A stretch of DNA of 9,368 bases, from contig JAKADF010000093.1 of the NCBI GenBank assembly GCA_021820805.1, positions 1 through 9,368 of the forward strand, in the 5' to 3' direction. The notes under the pieces were generated by a model. That model did no database searches. It was not told the origin of the DNA and saw only the letters and a program-made list of their open reading frames with translations. The stretch's first letter is position 1. The number at the start of each line of letters is the position of its first letter. Position numbers and translations under genes: made by a program. This document shows positions 1-6,652 of the stretch, piece by piece. The stretch comes from Bacillota bacterium. GTDB lineage: Bacteria > Bacillota > Bacilli > Alicyclobacillales > Alicyclobacillaceae.

Positions 1-367
1 CACTGCCCGCTTTGCTTGATACAGCTCTGTTTCCGTGTTTAGCTACCTTTACGCCAGCTGCTGCACAAATGATGGCCACTGCTGTCGAGATGTTAAATGT
101 CTTAGCTCCATCTCCGCCTGTACCACATGTATCTAATACCTCGAACGGAACAGCAATGGATGAACTCCTGCCCCTCATCGCTTTCGCAAAACCGATGATT
201 TCTGACACTTGCTCACCGCGCGCCGCCATTGCAGCTATCACTCCGGCAGTTTGAATCGGAGTTACATCTCCCGACATCAGCGATAATGCGAATGCTTCAG
301 CCTGAATTTCACTTAGTACATCGCCCTGCGCTACTGTTTGTAACGCATCCAAAACTACTGTACTCAT
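1..367 (-). CDS. trpD: Anthranilate phosphoribosyltransferase TrpD, N-terminal part (cut by window edge)
   Basis: TrpD transfers the phosphoribosyl group of PRPP to anthranilate, the second committed step of tryptophan synthesis, in the cytoplasm. The 122 visible residues start [12 protein letters not shown]. They contain the helical N-terminal anthranilate-binding domain (about residues 1-65), then the family signature: DTCGTGGDG at 79-87 (glycine-rich PRPP loop), FNIST at 91-95 and [13 protein letters not shown] at 110-122. The gene continues beyond position 1, so C-terminal residues are not visible. The ATG at 365-367 is chosen because the protein begins at the usual family position and an AGGGAG lies 10 nt upstream; the ATG at 375-377 is in another frame and touches the SD. 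It is preceded by a TRAP-like leader and not by trpE, unlike the trpE-trpD order of B. subtilis. The family call is very secure. Confidence 0.97.
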   Translation of the reverse strand, partial: MSTVVLDALQTVAQGDVLSEIQAEAFALSLMSGDVTPIQTAGVIAAMAARGEQVSEIIGFAKAMRGRSSSIAVPFEVLDTCGTGGDGAKTFNISTAVAIICAAAGVKVAKHGNRAVSSKAGS

Positions 368-389
368 CTAAGCTCATCTCCCTCAGCTC
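355..389 (-). promoter_or_regulatory. Putative TRAP-binding triplet cluster over the trpD Shine-Dalgarno and start codon
   Basis: Read on the minus strand, seven GAG/UAG triplets lie here, with first bases at 389, 384, 380, 375, 370, 365 and 357. The spacers are 2, 1, 2, 2, 2 and 5 nt. TRAP (MtrB), a ring-shaped 11-mer in Bacillus, binds RNA carrying (G/U)AG triplets usually spaced by two nucleotides when tryptophan is bound. This run includes the AGGGAG Shine-Dalgarno and the AUG itself, the same arrangement by which TRAP blocks ribosome access at B. subtilis trpG and trpP. The triplet pattern is seen directly; TRAP binding is inferred, and the mtrB gene is not in this window. Confidence 0.75.
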
Positions 390-402
390 TGCCAAAATCA
401 GA

Positions 403-446
403 CTATTTCCTAGTTAGTACTCATTTGTAATACTCACTAGAAATAG
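403..446 (-). terminator. Candidate trp leader attenuator hairpin
   Basis: On the minus strand, CUAUUUCUAG (446-437) can pair with CUAGGAAAUAG (413-403) with one bulged G. A second helix inside it, AGUAUU (434-429) with AGUACU (421-416), closes a 7-nt loop. The run after it, UCUGAUUUUG, is only a poor U-tract, so termination efficiency is uncertain. A competing small hairpin, AUAGU (458-454) with ACUAU (447-443), would consume part of the 5' arm and could serve as antiterminator. The helices are visible; the attenuation role is inferred from position and from the B. subtilis trp leader. Confidence 0.4.
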
Positions 447-473
447 TTATTGCACTATAAACGATTTCAGCAA

Positions 474-508
474 CTCAGCTCATTTTTCACTTACACTCAA
501 CTCAACTA
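474..508 (-). promoter_or_regulatory. Upstream GAG/UAG triplet cluster in trp leader (putative TRAP site)
   Basis: The minus-strand leader has UAG at 508, GAG at 503 and GAG at 498, each separated by two bases. After a 14-nt gap come GAG at 481 and GAG at 476, again two bases apart. The sequence UAGUUGAGUUGAG strongly resembles the triplet region of the B. subtilis trp leader. It lies about 30-65 nt into the predicted transcript, just before the candidate antiterminator and attenuator hairpins, where bound TRAP could bias RNA folding. Five triplets are fewer than a full TRAP ring needs, so the downstream triplets may contribute to binding. Confidence 0.6.
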
Positions 509-544
509 AATGACACCAAACTCATTTATAAATCTATGCGCTTC

Positions 545-573
545 ATCATAAGCGGATTTACGCTGTCCGTCAA
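545..573 (-). promoter_or_regulatory. Sigma-A promoter of the trp leader/trpD unit
   Basis: The minus strand reads TTGACG (573-568) as -35 box, exactly 17 bp of spacer, then TATGAT (550-545) as -10 box. Each box matches the sigma-A consensus at five of six positions. Transcription would start near 537-540, giving a leader of about 170 nt before trpD. Its position, inside a supraoperon between aroH and trp with no strong terminator after aroH, matches the internal trp promoter of B. subtilis. Confidence 0.8.
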
Positions 574-638
574 CCGATGAAAGCGCCTAACTTATTCAAA
601 ATTTGCTTATTTTAAAGTGAAAACGGATACATCTTGAA

Positions 639-1010
639 TTACCCTCTGCTCAAGTCTGGGCGAAGCACAATTGCCTCTCCCAAGTAGACATGGACAATTT
701 CTTGTTGTGTTTTCTCAGTATTTACGTGAATTAATATACGGACGCACTTTGATAATCCACCAGGGACATCAAGCTCCTTTGCACACATAAGAGGAACCCA
801 TTGCCAACCGGGTCGACTGCGAATTGCTGCAGCTGGAAACGTTGCTGTTAAATCCGGTGTCATAGTCAAAAGTACACTTGCAACATCGTCTGGCTGTATT
901 TGATTTTCTTCTATCACCCTGTCTAGTAAATCCCGAGTAGCCGTATGAATAGCTTCAGCAGAATTATCTTCTGTTGTTGTGGCACCGCGAATCCCTCTCA
1001 CCCGTATCAT
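639..1010 (-). CDS. aroH: Chorismate mutase, AroH type (monofunctional)
   Basis: AroH rearranges chorismate to prephenate, opening the phenylalanine/tyrosine branch. The 123-residue product is the usual length for the trimeric AroH fold and closely parallels the B. subtilis enzyme: it starts MIRVRGIRGATTTED and ends with VYLGEAIVLRPDLS. Active-site residues of the family are all visible: Arg8, Phe58, Arg64, Cys76, Glu79, Arg91 and Tyr109. The open frame extends 18 codons upstream into the aroB end, but the ATG at 1008-1010 has a GGAGG about 10 nt ahead and gives the conserved N-terminus, so it is preferred. It sits 25 nt after aroB and is surely cotranscribed. The downstream trp promoter lies within the 271-bp gap before trpD. 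Confidence 0.96.
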   Translation of the reverse strand: MIRVRGIRGATTTEDNSAEAIHTATRDLLDRVIEENQIQPDDVASVLLTMTPDLTATFPAAAIRSRPGWQWVPLMCAKELDVPGGLSKCVRILIHVNTEKTQQEIVHVYLGEAIVLRPDLSRG

Positions 1011-1035
1011 GTTTCCTTTTCCTCCTCTATACGCT

Positions 1036-2112
1036 TTAAGCGCGGCATGCGGCTCGTACTTCATCTTTTGTTACGTTATGAACAATTTCAGCTCGATTGT
1101 GTGTGCTTGGCAGGGCAAATGTCCAACCAGCACCACGGTGTTTTTTGTCAACGTCAATTTTTGCAAAGATATCCTCAATCGGATAATCTGGGACCTTTGT
1201 TGGAAGCCCATGTTTTTCGAATAATTCGTTTATAAATGCTAAGTCTTTTTCAGTAATAAATCCTCTTGCTGCAGAAATTTTTGCTTCTGCACAGATGCCG
1301 ATTGCGACTGCTTCACCGTGGTGAATTGTATAATTGGACAATTGCTCTACGGCATGGCCAATTGTATGACCAATGTTAAGTGCCATGCGGATTCCAGACT
1401 CCAGCTCGTCTTCCTCCACAATATCCACTTTCACTTTCATTGCATCTGCCAAAAGTGTTACAGCCTCCTCGTCTCTGGAGTACTGCAATAAAGGGTGTTC
1501 ATAAAGGCGGTTTGCAAGTTCTCGATTATTAATCAATCCATGCTTAATGACTTCTGCCATACCGTTCTGCCACTCGCGCAAGGGGAGTGTTTTCAGTACA
1601 CTCACGTTATAGATTACAAATTGCGGCGGATAGAAGGCACCCACTAAGTTTTTGCCGCGAGCCAGGTTAATGCCTACTTTACCCCCAATACTACTGTCAT
1701 GGGCGAGGAGCGTTGTTGGAGCTTGGATAAACCGGATGCCGCGTTCGTATGTTGCTGCCACAAACCCTGCAAGGTCACCTATGACACCACCGCCAACGGC
1801 CACTACCACACCGTTCCGCCTTATTCCCAAATCGAGCAGTCGATAATAAATAGATTCACAAGTCTTAAGGGACTTACTTTCGTCTCCTGGTTCGATGTCC
1901 ACGATATGAACTTGATACCCTGCATCGCTTAAAATCGATTGAATCTGCAGAGGGTATGAGGCTTGAAGGACATTCGTATCCGTGATGATAACAATCGGAC
2001 ACTCCGTGCCAATTTTAGTTTTTTGTAAACAACCTGGAAATAATAAATATTCGTTTTCACCAATATAAATTGGATATACGCCTTGTTTGGAGCGAACCGT
2101 AAGTTCCATCAT
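1036..2112 (-). CDS. aroB: 3-dehydroquinate synthase
   Basis: AroB converts DAHP to 3-dehydroquinate, the second shikimate step, using NAD+ and a divalent metal (Zn2+ or Co2+). The 358-residue length is normal. The NAD-binding glycine motif GGGVIGDLAGF spans 107-117. The segment PTTLLAHDSSIGGKVGIN (132-149) has the AHDS form seen in the B. subtilis enzyme. The metal ligands by family alignment are Glu187 (AEVIKHG), His249 (NIGHTIGHA) and His265 (HHGEAV). The start overlaps the chorismate synthase stop as ATGATG/TGA, so translation is probably coupled. Either of the two adjacent ATGs (2112 or 2109) could be used; the GGGG upstream spaces slightly better to the second. Followed 25 nt later by aroH. 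Confidence 0.97.
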   Translation of the reverse strand: MMELTVRSKQGVYPIYIGENEYLLFPGCLQKTKIGTECPIVIITDTNVLQASYPLQIQSILSDAGYQVHIVDIEPGDESKSLKTCESIYYRLLDLGIRRNGVVVAVGGGVIGDLAGFVAATYERGIRFIQAPTTLLAHDSSIGGKVGINLARGKNLVGAFYPPQFVIYNVSVLKTLPLREWQNGMAEVIKHGLINNRELANRLYEHPLLQYSRDEEAVTLLADAMKVKVDIVEEDELESGIRMALNIGHTIGHAVEQLSNYTIHHGEAVAIGICAEAKISAARGFITEKDLAFINELFEKHGLPTKVPDYPIEDIFAKIDVDKKHRGAGWTFALPSTHNRAEIVHNVTKDEVRAACRA

Positions 2113-3266
2113 CGTTTCCCCACACGTTCTTTGTACAGAGCCAGGTTATCTTCAATTTGTGAAACAGAATCCCCGCCGAATTTCTCCATGAATGCTGTTG
2201 CGATTACCCATGCTGTAACGTTCTCTCCAACAACAGATGCAGCTGGAACCGCGCAATAATCTGAACGTTGGATGGAAGCAGGTTCGACTTCCTTCGTTTC
2301 CATATTCACACTGTTAAGCGGCTTATAAAGTGTGGAAATAGGTTTCATAGCTACGCGCAACACAACATCTTGTCCATTTGTAACGCCGCCTTCAAGCCCG
2401 CCTGCACCATTCGTCGGTCGCATATATCTTGAGCCGTCATGTGTAATCGCATCATGAACTTGCGACCCAAACCGGCGTGCTGCTTCAAAACCCAGTCCGA
2501 TTTCAACACCTTTTATAGCCTGAATACTCATCAAAGCGCCGGCAAGTCGACCATCTAATTTTCTATCCGGATGTACGTAACTTCCAAGGCCAATCGGGCA
2601 TCCGCGTACAATAACCTCAAATACGCCGCCTACCGTGTCACCTTTATCACGCGCTTCATCTATACGTGCAATCATTGCTTTTTCGCTGTTCTTATTCGCA
2701 ACACGAACGACGGATGCATCTGCAGATGTCACAAGTTCTTCCCAACTATCCGGAATGGCCTCTGCTTTAACATTGCCAAGTTCAACAACATGTGCTGTCA
2801 CAGCAATTCCAAAGTGTGCCAGCAGTTGCTTTGCAAGCGCACCTGCCGCAACCATTGTTGCAGTGTTTCTTGCGCTCGCGCGCTCAAGAACGTTTCGGAT
2901 ATCTTCATGGTCATATTTAATGACACCAGCCAAATCGGCATGCCCTGGTCTTGGCCTTGTTACGACTTGTAAGTTGTCTGGTGCCTCGTCCCAAATTGCC
3001 ATTTTATGAACCCAATTTTTAAAATCTCGATTTAAGATTCGCATTGCAATTGGCGACCCAAGTGTTTTCCCAAATCGGATTCCGCTTGTGACTTCAACCG
3101 TATCTGTTTCAATTTGCATACGACGGCCTCGCCCGTACCCCTGCTGCCTGCGCCGCAGTTGTTCATCAATATCATCTTTTGACACTGAAAGTCCGCTTGG
3201 GAACCCTTCCACAATCACAGTTAACTCAGGACCGTGCGATTCCCCCGAAGTCAAATAACGAATCAT
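2109..3266 (-). CDS. aroC: Chorismate synthase (AroF of B. subtilis nomenclature)
   Basis: This enzyme makes chorismate from EPSP (5-enolpyruvylshikimate 3-phosphate), the last shikimate-pathway step, using reduced FMN. The 385-residue length is typical. It begins MIRYLTSGESHGPEL with the conserved His11, followed by the basic loop RRRQQGYGRGRRM (38-50), then RPRPGHADLAG with His109, RNVLERASARNTA (124-136), and a C-terminal GGLEGGVTNGQ flavin-site motif. The ATG at 3264-3266 has an AAGGAGGG 7 nt upstream (3274-3281). It is the first gene of the aro unit, separated from the preceding M42 operon by a terminator and a likely promoter. In B. subtilis the same gene is preceded by ndk and cheR, so the upstream neighbourhood differs here. 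Confidence 0.97.
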   Translation of the reverse strand: MIRYLTSGESHGPELTVIVEGFPSGLSVSKDDIDEQLRRRQQGYGRGRRMQIETDTVEVTSGIRFGKTLGSPIAMRILNRDFKNWVHKMAIWDEAPDNLQVVTRPRPGHADLAGVIKYDHEDIRNVLERASARNTATMVAAGALAKQLLAHFGIAVTAHVVELGNVKAEAIPDSWEELVTSADASVVRVANKNSEKAMIARIDEARDKGDTVGGVFEVIVRGCPIGLGSYVHPDRKLDGRLAGALMSIQAIKGVEIGLGFEAARRFGSQVHDAITHDGSRYMRPTNGAGGLEGGVTNGQDVVLRVAMKPISTLYKPLNSVNMETKEVEPASIQRSDYCAVPAASVVGENVTAWVIATAFMEKFGGDSVSQIEDNLALYKERVGKR

Positions 3267-3381
3267 ACAGGTTCCCTCCTTTTACAGTTCTGCTTCTTGC
3301 AACTTCCGGCCTAGCTTAATTCCACTGTACTTAGTACATATGTAAAATCGCAAAATTGGCCGTCAATCGATAATTGGGGTT

Positions 3382-3390
3382 ATTATACCA
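3382..3390 (-). promoter_or_regulatory. Likely extended -10 promoter of the aro unit
   Basis: The minus strand carries TGGTATAAT: a perfect TATAAT (3387-3382) preceded by TGn, an extended -10 element that can work without a good -35 box. The -35 position has no convincing match. It lies between the M42 terminator and the chorismate synthase gene and would give a leader of about 110 nt. That leader lacks GAG/UAG clusters. A second TTGACG at 3366-3361 has no good -10 partner. Confidence 0.6.
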
Positions 3391-3427
3391 TGAGACGATA
3401 CAGTATGCTTCATAGGTTTAAAAGACA

Positions 3428-3465
3428 GTACCACAAAGCGTTCACTCTTAAGCGCCTTGTGGTAC
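3428..3465 (-). terminator. Hairpin terminator after the M42 operon
   Basis: The left arm (3428-3440) and right arm (3453-3465) form a 13-bp stem with one mismatch (GTACCACA against TGTGGTAC at its base) and a 12-base loop. On the minus strand it is followed by TGTCTTTT, and on the plus strand by AAAGTTTTT. It begins about 50 bases after the stop codon of the third M42 gene, so minus-strand use is expected; no plus-strand gene runs into it. Confidence 0.75.
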
Positions 3466-3513
3466 CAAAGTTTTTATGGGATTTTGTTCGTTTATGTGAC
3501 GGCCATAACTGCT

Positions 3514-4500
3514 TCAGTTCTTACGACGAATTGCTTCAACGATAACGTCAACCGCTCCTGCTGCATCACGAAGGTCAACCATCGTAGATGGACTGCCAAC
3601 ATAACGTGCTGGGTACGATACACCTCCAACTGGGATACCGTCAACAGACAACTGGATTGAACCCGCGTCTGTCAGGCTCTTTGGCCAAACCTCATGTTGA
3701 ACTTCAACCCCAGCTGCTTTTGCGGAATCTAACAGGTGGTCTTTCACATCGAGAGGAACAATTGCTGTGCCATCCATGATTTTAATAGCGGGCCCAGCAC
3801 CAAGCTTGATGTCCATCTGTTCTGCGTCAGGCATATCGCCTGCAGGTACAGCATCGATAACAATTGCCAAATCAGGCTGTAATCGGAAAGTTGCGGTTTT
3901 TGCTCCTCTGGCTCCCACTGTTTGCTGAGCCGTGAATACCAAAGATATATGGTACCCCTCCAGCGCTGCCTGCTTAAACACTTCTATTGCAATTGAACAT
4001 CCAACACGATTGTCGAGTGCGCGACCTATGAGTATATTATCATCGAGTTCAACGACAGGTTCTAAAATAACGCCTTCTAAGCCAATATTTACTTTTCCTT
4101 TTGCTTGTTCTAAAGAGGAAACGCCAATATCCACATAGAGATTGTCAAATGCAATATCTTTCGTCTTTACTTTTGATTCAACACCGACAATACCAGTTAC
4201 ACCATTCACGAACCGGATATGACGTCCAATAAGCGATATTGGGTTCATATTGCCAACCGGGATGAGTCGCAAAAACCCTTTTTTATCGATATGTATGACC
4301 ATCACGCCAGGCTCGTCTGCATGCGCTGCAAGCATAATGTGGGGTCCTTTTCCATTCTTCGTAGCAATACCGTTTCCAAGTGTGTCAATAAACACATCGT
4401 CTGCGATTTCTTTTACATGATCAAGAAGTATGTTTTGAAATCCAGCCTCTGTCCCTGACGGAGCCACATGGGATGCAAGTGATTTAATCAGTTCCTTCAT
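3514..4500 (-). CDS. M42-family metallopeptidase paralogue, catalytic residues lost (probable pseudoenzyme)
   Basis: The 328-residue protein has the M42 (TET/FrvX-like aminopeptidase) fold. The conserved AHADE (His60, Asp62), ALDNR (Asp163) and VIDAV (Asp216) are present. However, the catalytic motif that reads VQEEVG in its two neighbours is AQQTVG here (191-196): Gln193 replaces the general-base Glu and Thr194 replaces a metal-ligand Glu. At the C-terminal ligand site the neighbours have YMHTS and YIHAP, while this one has YVGSP, with Gly302 in place of His. The usual GSKPPHL-type segment is also shortened. It should bind at most one metal and is unlikely to cleave peptides. Its ATG overlaps the previous stop by 4 nt, with AGGGAGG 9 nt upstream. 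Last gene of its operon. A structural or regulatory partner role is inference. Confidence 0.9.
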   Translation of the reverse strand: MKELIKSLASHVAPSGTEAGFQNILLDHVKEIADDVFIDTLGNGIATKNGKGPHIMLAAHADEPGVMVIHIDKKGFLRLIPVGNMNPISLIGRHIRFVNGVTGIVGVESKVKTKDIAFDNLYVDIGVSSLEQAKGKVNIGLEGVILEPVVELDDNILIGRALDNRVGCSIAIEVFKQAALEGYHISLVFTAQQTVGARGAKTATFRLQPDLAIVIDAVPAGDMPDAEQMDIKLGAGPAIKIMDGTAIVPLDVKDHLLDSAKAAGVEVQHEVWPKSLTDAGSIQLSVDGIPVGGVSYPARYVGSPSTMVDLRDAAGAVDVIVEAIRRKN

Positions 4501-5537
4501 AGCGTAAAACCTCCCTGTTCAATTTCGGTTAATACTGCATGCAGAAGCCGAATTGAGTTTTGATAGTCGTCTAATGAAACGATTTGGGCAGGTGCGTGGA
4601 TATACCGAACCGGCACAGAAATAGCGCCGCCAATGACTCCTTCACGACTCTGATGAATCGCCCCAAAGTTGTTTGAACCGCCCTTTACGCGACGAAGCTG
4701 ATATGGAATATTATTTTTCTCTGCAACATCAATCATAAAATCGCGAAATCGTACATCTGCAAGTGTTCTGCCGTCTTGAACAGTTAACGCAGGTCCCTTG
4801 CCAAGCACTGTTGACTCACCATGTCCCGGCGCCCCAACAACATCAAAACATACCGTGCCTTCGAGCGATATGGCGATATCCGGTTGAATTCGGTATGCAG
4901 CAGCGGTTGCTCCGCGAAGCCCAATCTCTTCTTGCACTGAGAACACACCGTATATAGGGAGATTCCAAGATTTCTTCAGCGTTTCTATGACAATTGCGCA
5001 ACCAATACGGTCGTCAAATGATTTTCCTTTCGCACAGTTGTCGCCAATTTCCCCAAATTTGGTGGTAAACATGGCAACATCACCTGGCTGTACAACCGTG
5101 AGTGCGTCCTCTTTGTCTTTTGCACCAATATCGATATATAATTGTTCAATTTTTAGTGGATGTTTCCGTTCATCGGGGCTTTGTAAATGAATCGGTTTGG
5201 ATCCGATTACTCCAAAATGGCGAACTTCCCCGTCTTCGCCTGCACCTATTAAAACTGGTTTTGAGACTAAAACTCGAGGATCTACACCGCCAACTGGCCG
5301 AAAACGAAGCAGTCCGTTATCCTCCACATGCACAATCATGAGCCCAACCTCGTCCATATGTGCATCGAGCATCACGCGTGGGCCTCTGGTAGAAATATTT
5401 TTCTCTGCAATCAGGGTTCCTAGGACATCTGTATATTGTTTATCGACTGACCCTTCAATTTCTGCACGAACTAAATTTCGAATTTCATTTTCAAACCCTG
5501 ATGGGCCCATTGCTTCAGTCAATTTTTTTAGTAACAT
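4497..5537 (-). CDS. M42-family aminopeptidase (FrvX/YsdC/TET-like)
   Basis: A cytoplasmic dinuclear metallo-aminopeptidase by family; members form dodecameric tetrahedral particles that trim peptides left by larger proteases. From the ATG at 5535-5537 the protein has 346 residues, normal for M42. All active-site positions are present: DAHMDE (His60, Asp62), FDDR (Asp175), VQEEIG (catalytic Glu203, ligand Glu204), SLEG (Glu226, a common alternative to Asp) and YIHAP (His314). The open frame extends 21 codons further upstream, but that would lie inside the preceding gene, and the GGAGG 7 nt before this ATG supports the shorter start. It overlaps the preceding gene by 10 nt and the following one by 4 nt. 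The M42 family is often mislabelled cellulase or endoglucanase; substrate preference cannot be read from the sequence. Confidence 0.93.
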   Translation of the reverse strand: MLLKKLTEAMGPSGFENEIRNLVRAEIEGSVDKQYTDVLGTLIAEKNISTRGPRVMLDAHMDEVGLMIVHVEDNGLLRFRPVGGVDPRVLVSKPVLIGAGEDGEVRHFGVIGSKPIHLQSPDERKHPLKIEQLYIDIGAKDKEDALTVVQPGDVAMFTTKFGEIGDNCAKGKSFDDRIGCAIVIETLKKSWNLPIYGVFSVQEEIGLRGATAAAYRIQPDIAISLEGTVCFDVVGAPGHGESTVLGKGPALTVQDGRTLADVRFRDFMIDVAEKNNIPYQLRRVKGGSNNFGAIHQSREGVIGGAISVPVRYIHAPAQIVSLDDYQNSIRLLHAVLTEIEQGGFTL

Positions 5538-6592
5538 GTCAGTTCCTCCACATCTGAAGGAGTAAGTTCGGCAATGTAGTGGGCGAGTAACCGGCCGCAC
5601 TCAACGATATCGTCATACGATCCCGTTTCAACCGATGTATGCATATAGCGAATTGCGATTCCGACGAGCCCTGATGCAATTCCTTCACGTGCAATTTGGA
5701 ATGCTCGTGCGTCTGTGCTCGTTGGGCTTTGTGAAAATTCGATTTGGTATGGTACTTGATGTGTTTTAGCTGCACGTTTAAAACCAGCAAAGACTTTCGG
5801 ATGAATGTTCGGTCCGAATGTGACTGCAGGTCCTTTTCCCATCTTAAAGCTTTCATCTGGTGCTTGGCCCGGCATGTCGGCAAAGGTAACGTCAATTGCT
5901 ATAGCAATGTCTGGGTGAATACCATATCCTGCTGTTGTGGCACCTCGCACCCCAACTTCTTCTTGTACAGATGCTACTGCATATACGTCAGCAGAATGTT
6001 TCATTTGCTCTAAATGACGCAAGCATTCAAGAATAACTGCAATGCTTGTTCGATTATCGAGTGCCTTACTGCTAATTCGCCCATTTAAAAGAGACATGGT
6101 TTCGCGAAACAGGGTGACTCTGTCACCGACTGTAACGAGATGGCGTGCTTGTTCTTCTGACATCGCAATATCTATGTATAAGTCCTCAAGTGGAGCTGCT
6201 TGCTTTCGCTCTTCGGGTGAAGTAAGATGCGGTGGTTTTGAACCAACAATCCCGTGAAGACGCTCTTTGCCGTGCACAACAACTTCTTGGCCGACAAGTG
6301 TTCGGGGGTCAAACCCGCCTGTTTGTGCAACGCGCAGAAATCCGCCTATCTCAACCTTTGTTACAATCAACGCAATTTCATCCATATGTGCAGACAGCAT
6401 AACACGTGGATGGCGAACTTCACCCGTTCCGTGTACACATGCAATTAGATTTCCGAGTTTATCTGTCCGAATATCCCCTGTATAAGATAAAAATGCAACG
6501 CGGATGGCTTCTCGCACTTCTTGTTCAAAGCCAGGCCCTCCGTGCGTGGCCAGGATATTTAGCAGGGTTTCCCTATGATTCTCCTGTTTCAC
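5528..6592 (-). CDS. M42-family aminopeptidase (first of three tandem paralogues)
   Basis: This 354-residue product carries the full M42 set: SAHMDE (His69, Asp71), ALDNR (Asp179), VQEEVG (catalytic Glu211, ligand Glu212), AIDV (Asp234) and YMHTS (His318). These match the His/Asp/Glu/Asp/His dinuclear metal site of TET aminopeptidases. Translation starts at GTG (6590-6592) with AGAGGAG 7 nt upstream; no better ATG is near. The C-terminus has a short extension (SDVEELTCY) that overlaps the SD and start of the next gene. A candidate promoter lies in the 56-bp gap after the pseudouridine synthase gene, so the three M42 genes may form their own transcript. Tandem sets of three M42 genes are known elsewhere (for example in Thermotoga), and mixed oligomers of different TET proteins have been reported in Pyrococcus. 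Confidence 0.93.
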   Translation of the reverse strand: MKQENHRETLLNILATHGGPGFEQEVREAIRVAFLSYTGDIRTDKLGNLIACVHGTGEVRHPRVMLSAHMDEIALIVTKVEIGGFLRVAQTGGFDPRTLVGQEVVVHGKERLHGIVGSKPPHLTSPEERKQAAPLEDLYIDIAMSEEQARHLVTVGDRVTLFRETMSLLNGRISSKALDNRTSIAVILECLRHLEQMKHSADVYAVASVQEEVGVRGATTAGYGIHPDIAIAIDVTFADMPGQAPDESFKMGKGPAVTFGPNIHPKVFAGFKRAAKTHQVPYQIEFSQSPTSTDARAFQIAREGIASGLVGIAIRYMHTSVETGSYDDIVECGRLLAHYIAELTPSDVEELTCY

Positions 6593-6622
6593 GCGCTCAC
6601 TCCTCTCTCTTGTACCTCGTTC

Positions 6623-6652
6623 ATCTTATCAGACAAAATTAGGCAGATTCAA
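6623..6652 (-). promoter_or_regulatory. Candidate promoter of the M42 operon
   Basis: On the minus strand, TTGAAT (6652-6647) and TAAGAT (6628-6623) are separated by 18 bp, and the -10 is preceded by TGA, fitting an extended -10 (TGnTAAGAT). Each box matches consensus at four of six positions. The start would fall near 6616, about 24 nt before the GTG of the first M42 gene. The -35 box overlaps the stop codon of the upstream gene. Confidence 0.45.

Noticed and set aside
502..525. Possible leader peptide (ATG at 525, seven codons) in the trp leader.
   Set aside because: It has no Shine-Dalgarno and no tryptophan codons; its GAG/UAG content is better explained as TRAP triplets.
2571..3009. Plus-strand open frames of more than 120 codons across the chorismate synthase gene, and similar ones elsewhere.
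   Set aside because: They lie opposite well-supported conserved genes, lack recognisable motifs and plausible RBSs, and are antisense shadows.
3428..3475. GGTACCAC within the hairpin looked like the GGTACC core of a T-box antiterminator.
   Set aside because: The T-box consensus around it is absent, there is no room for a specifier stem between the M42 stop and this hairpin, and the element fits a plain terminator better.
4501..5600. Longer start for the second M42 gene at 5600.
   Set aside because: The extra 21 residues lie inside the first M42 gene, do not resemble the family N-terminus, and the ATG at 5537 has a strong, well-spaced SD.
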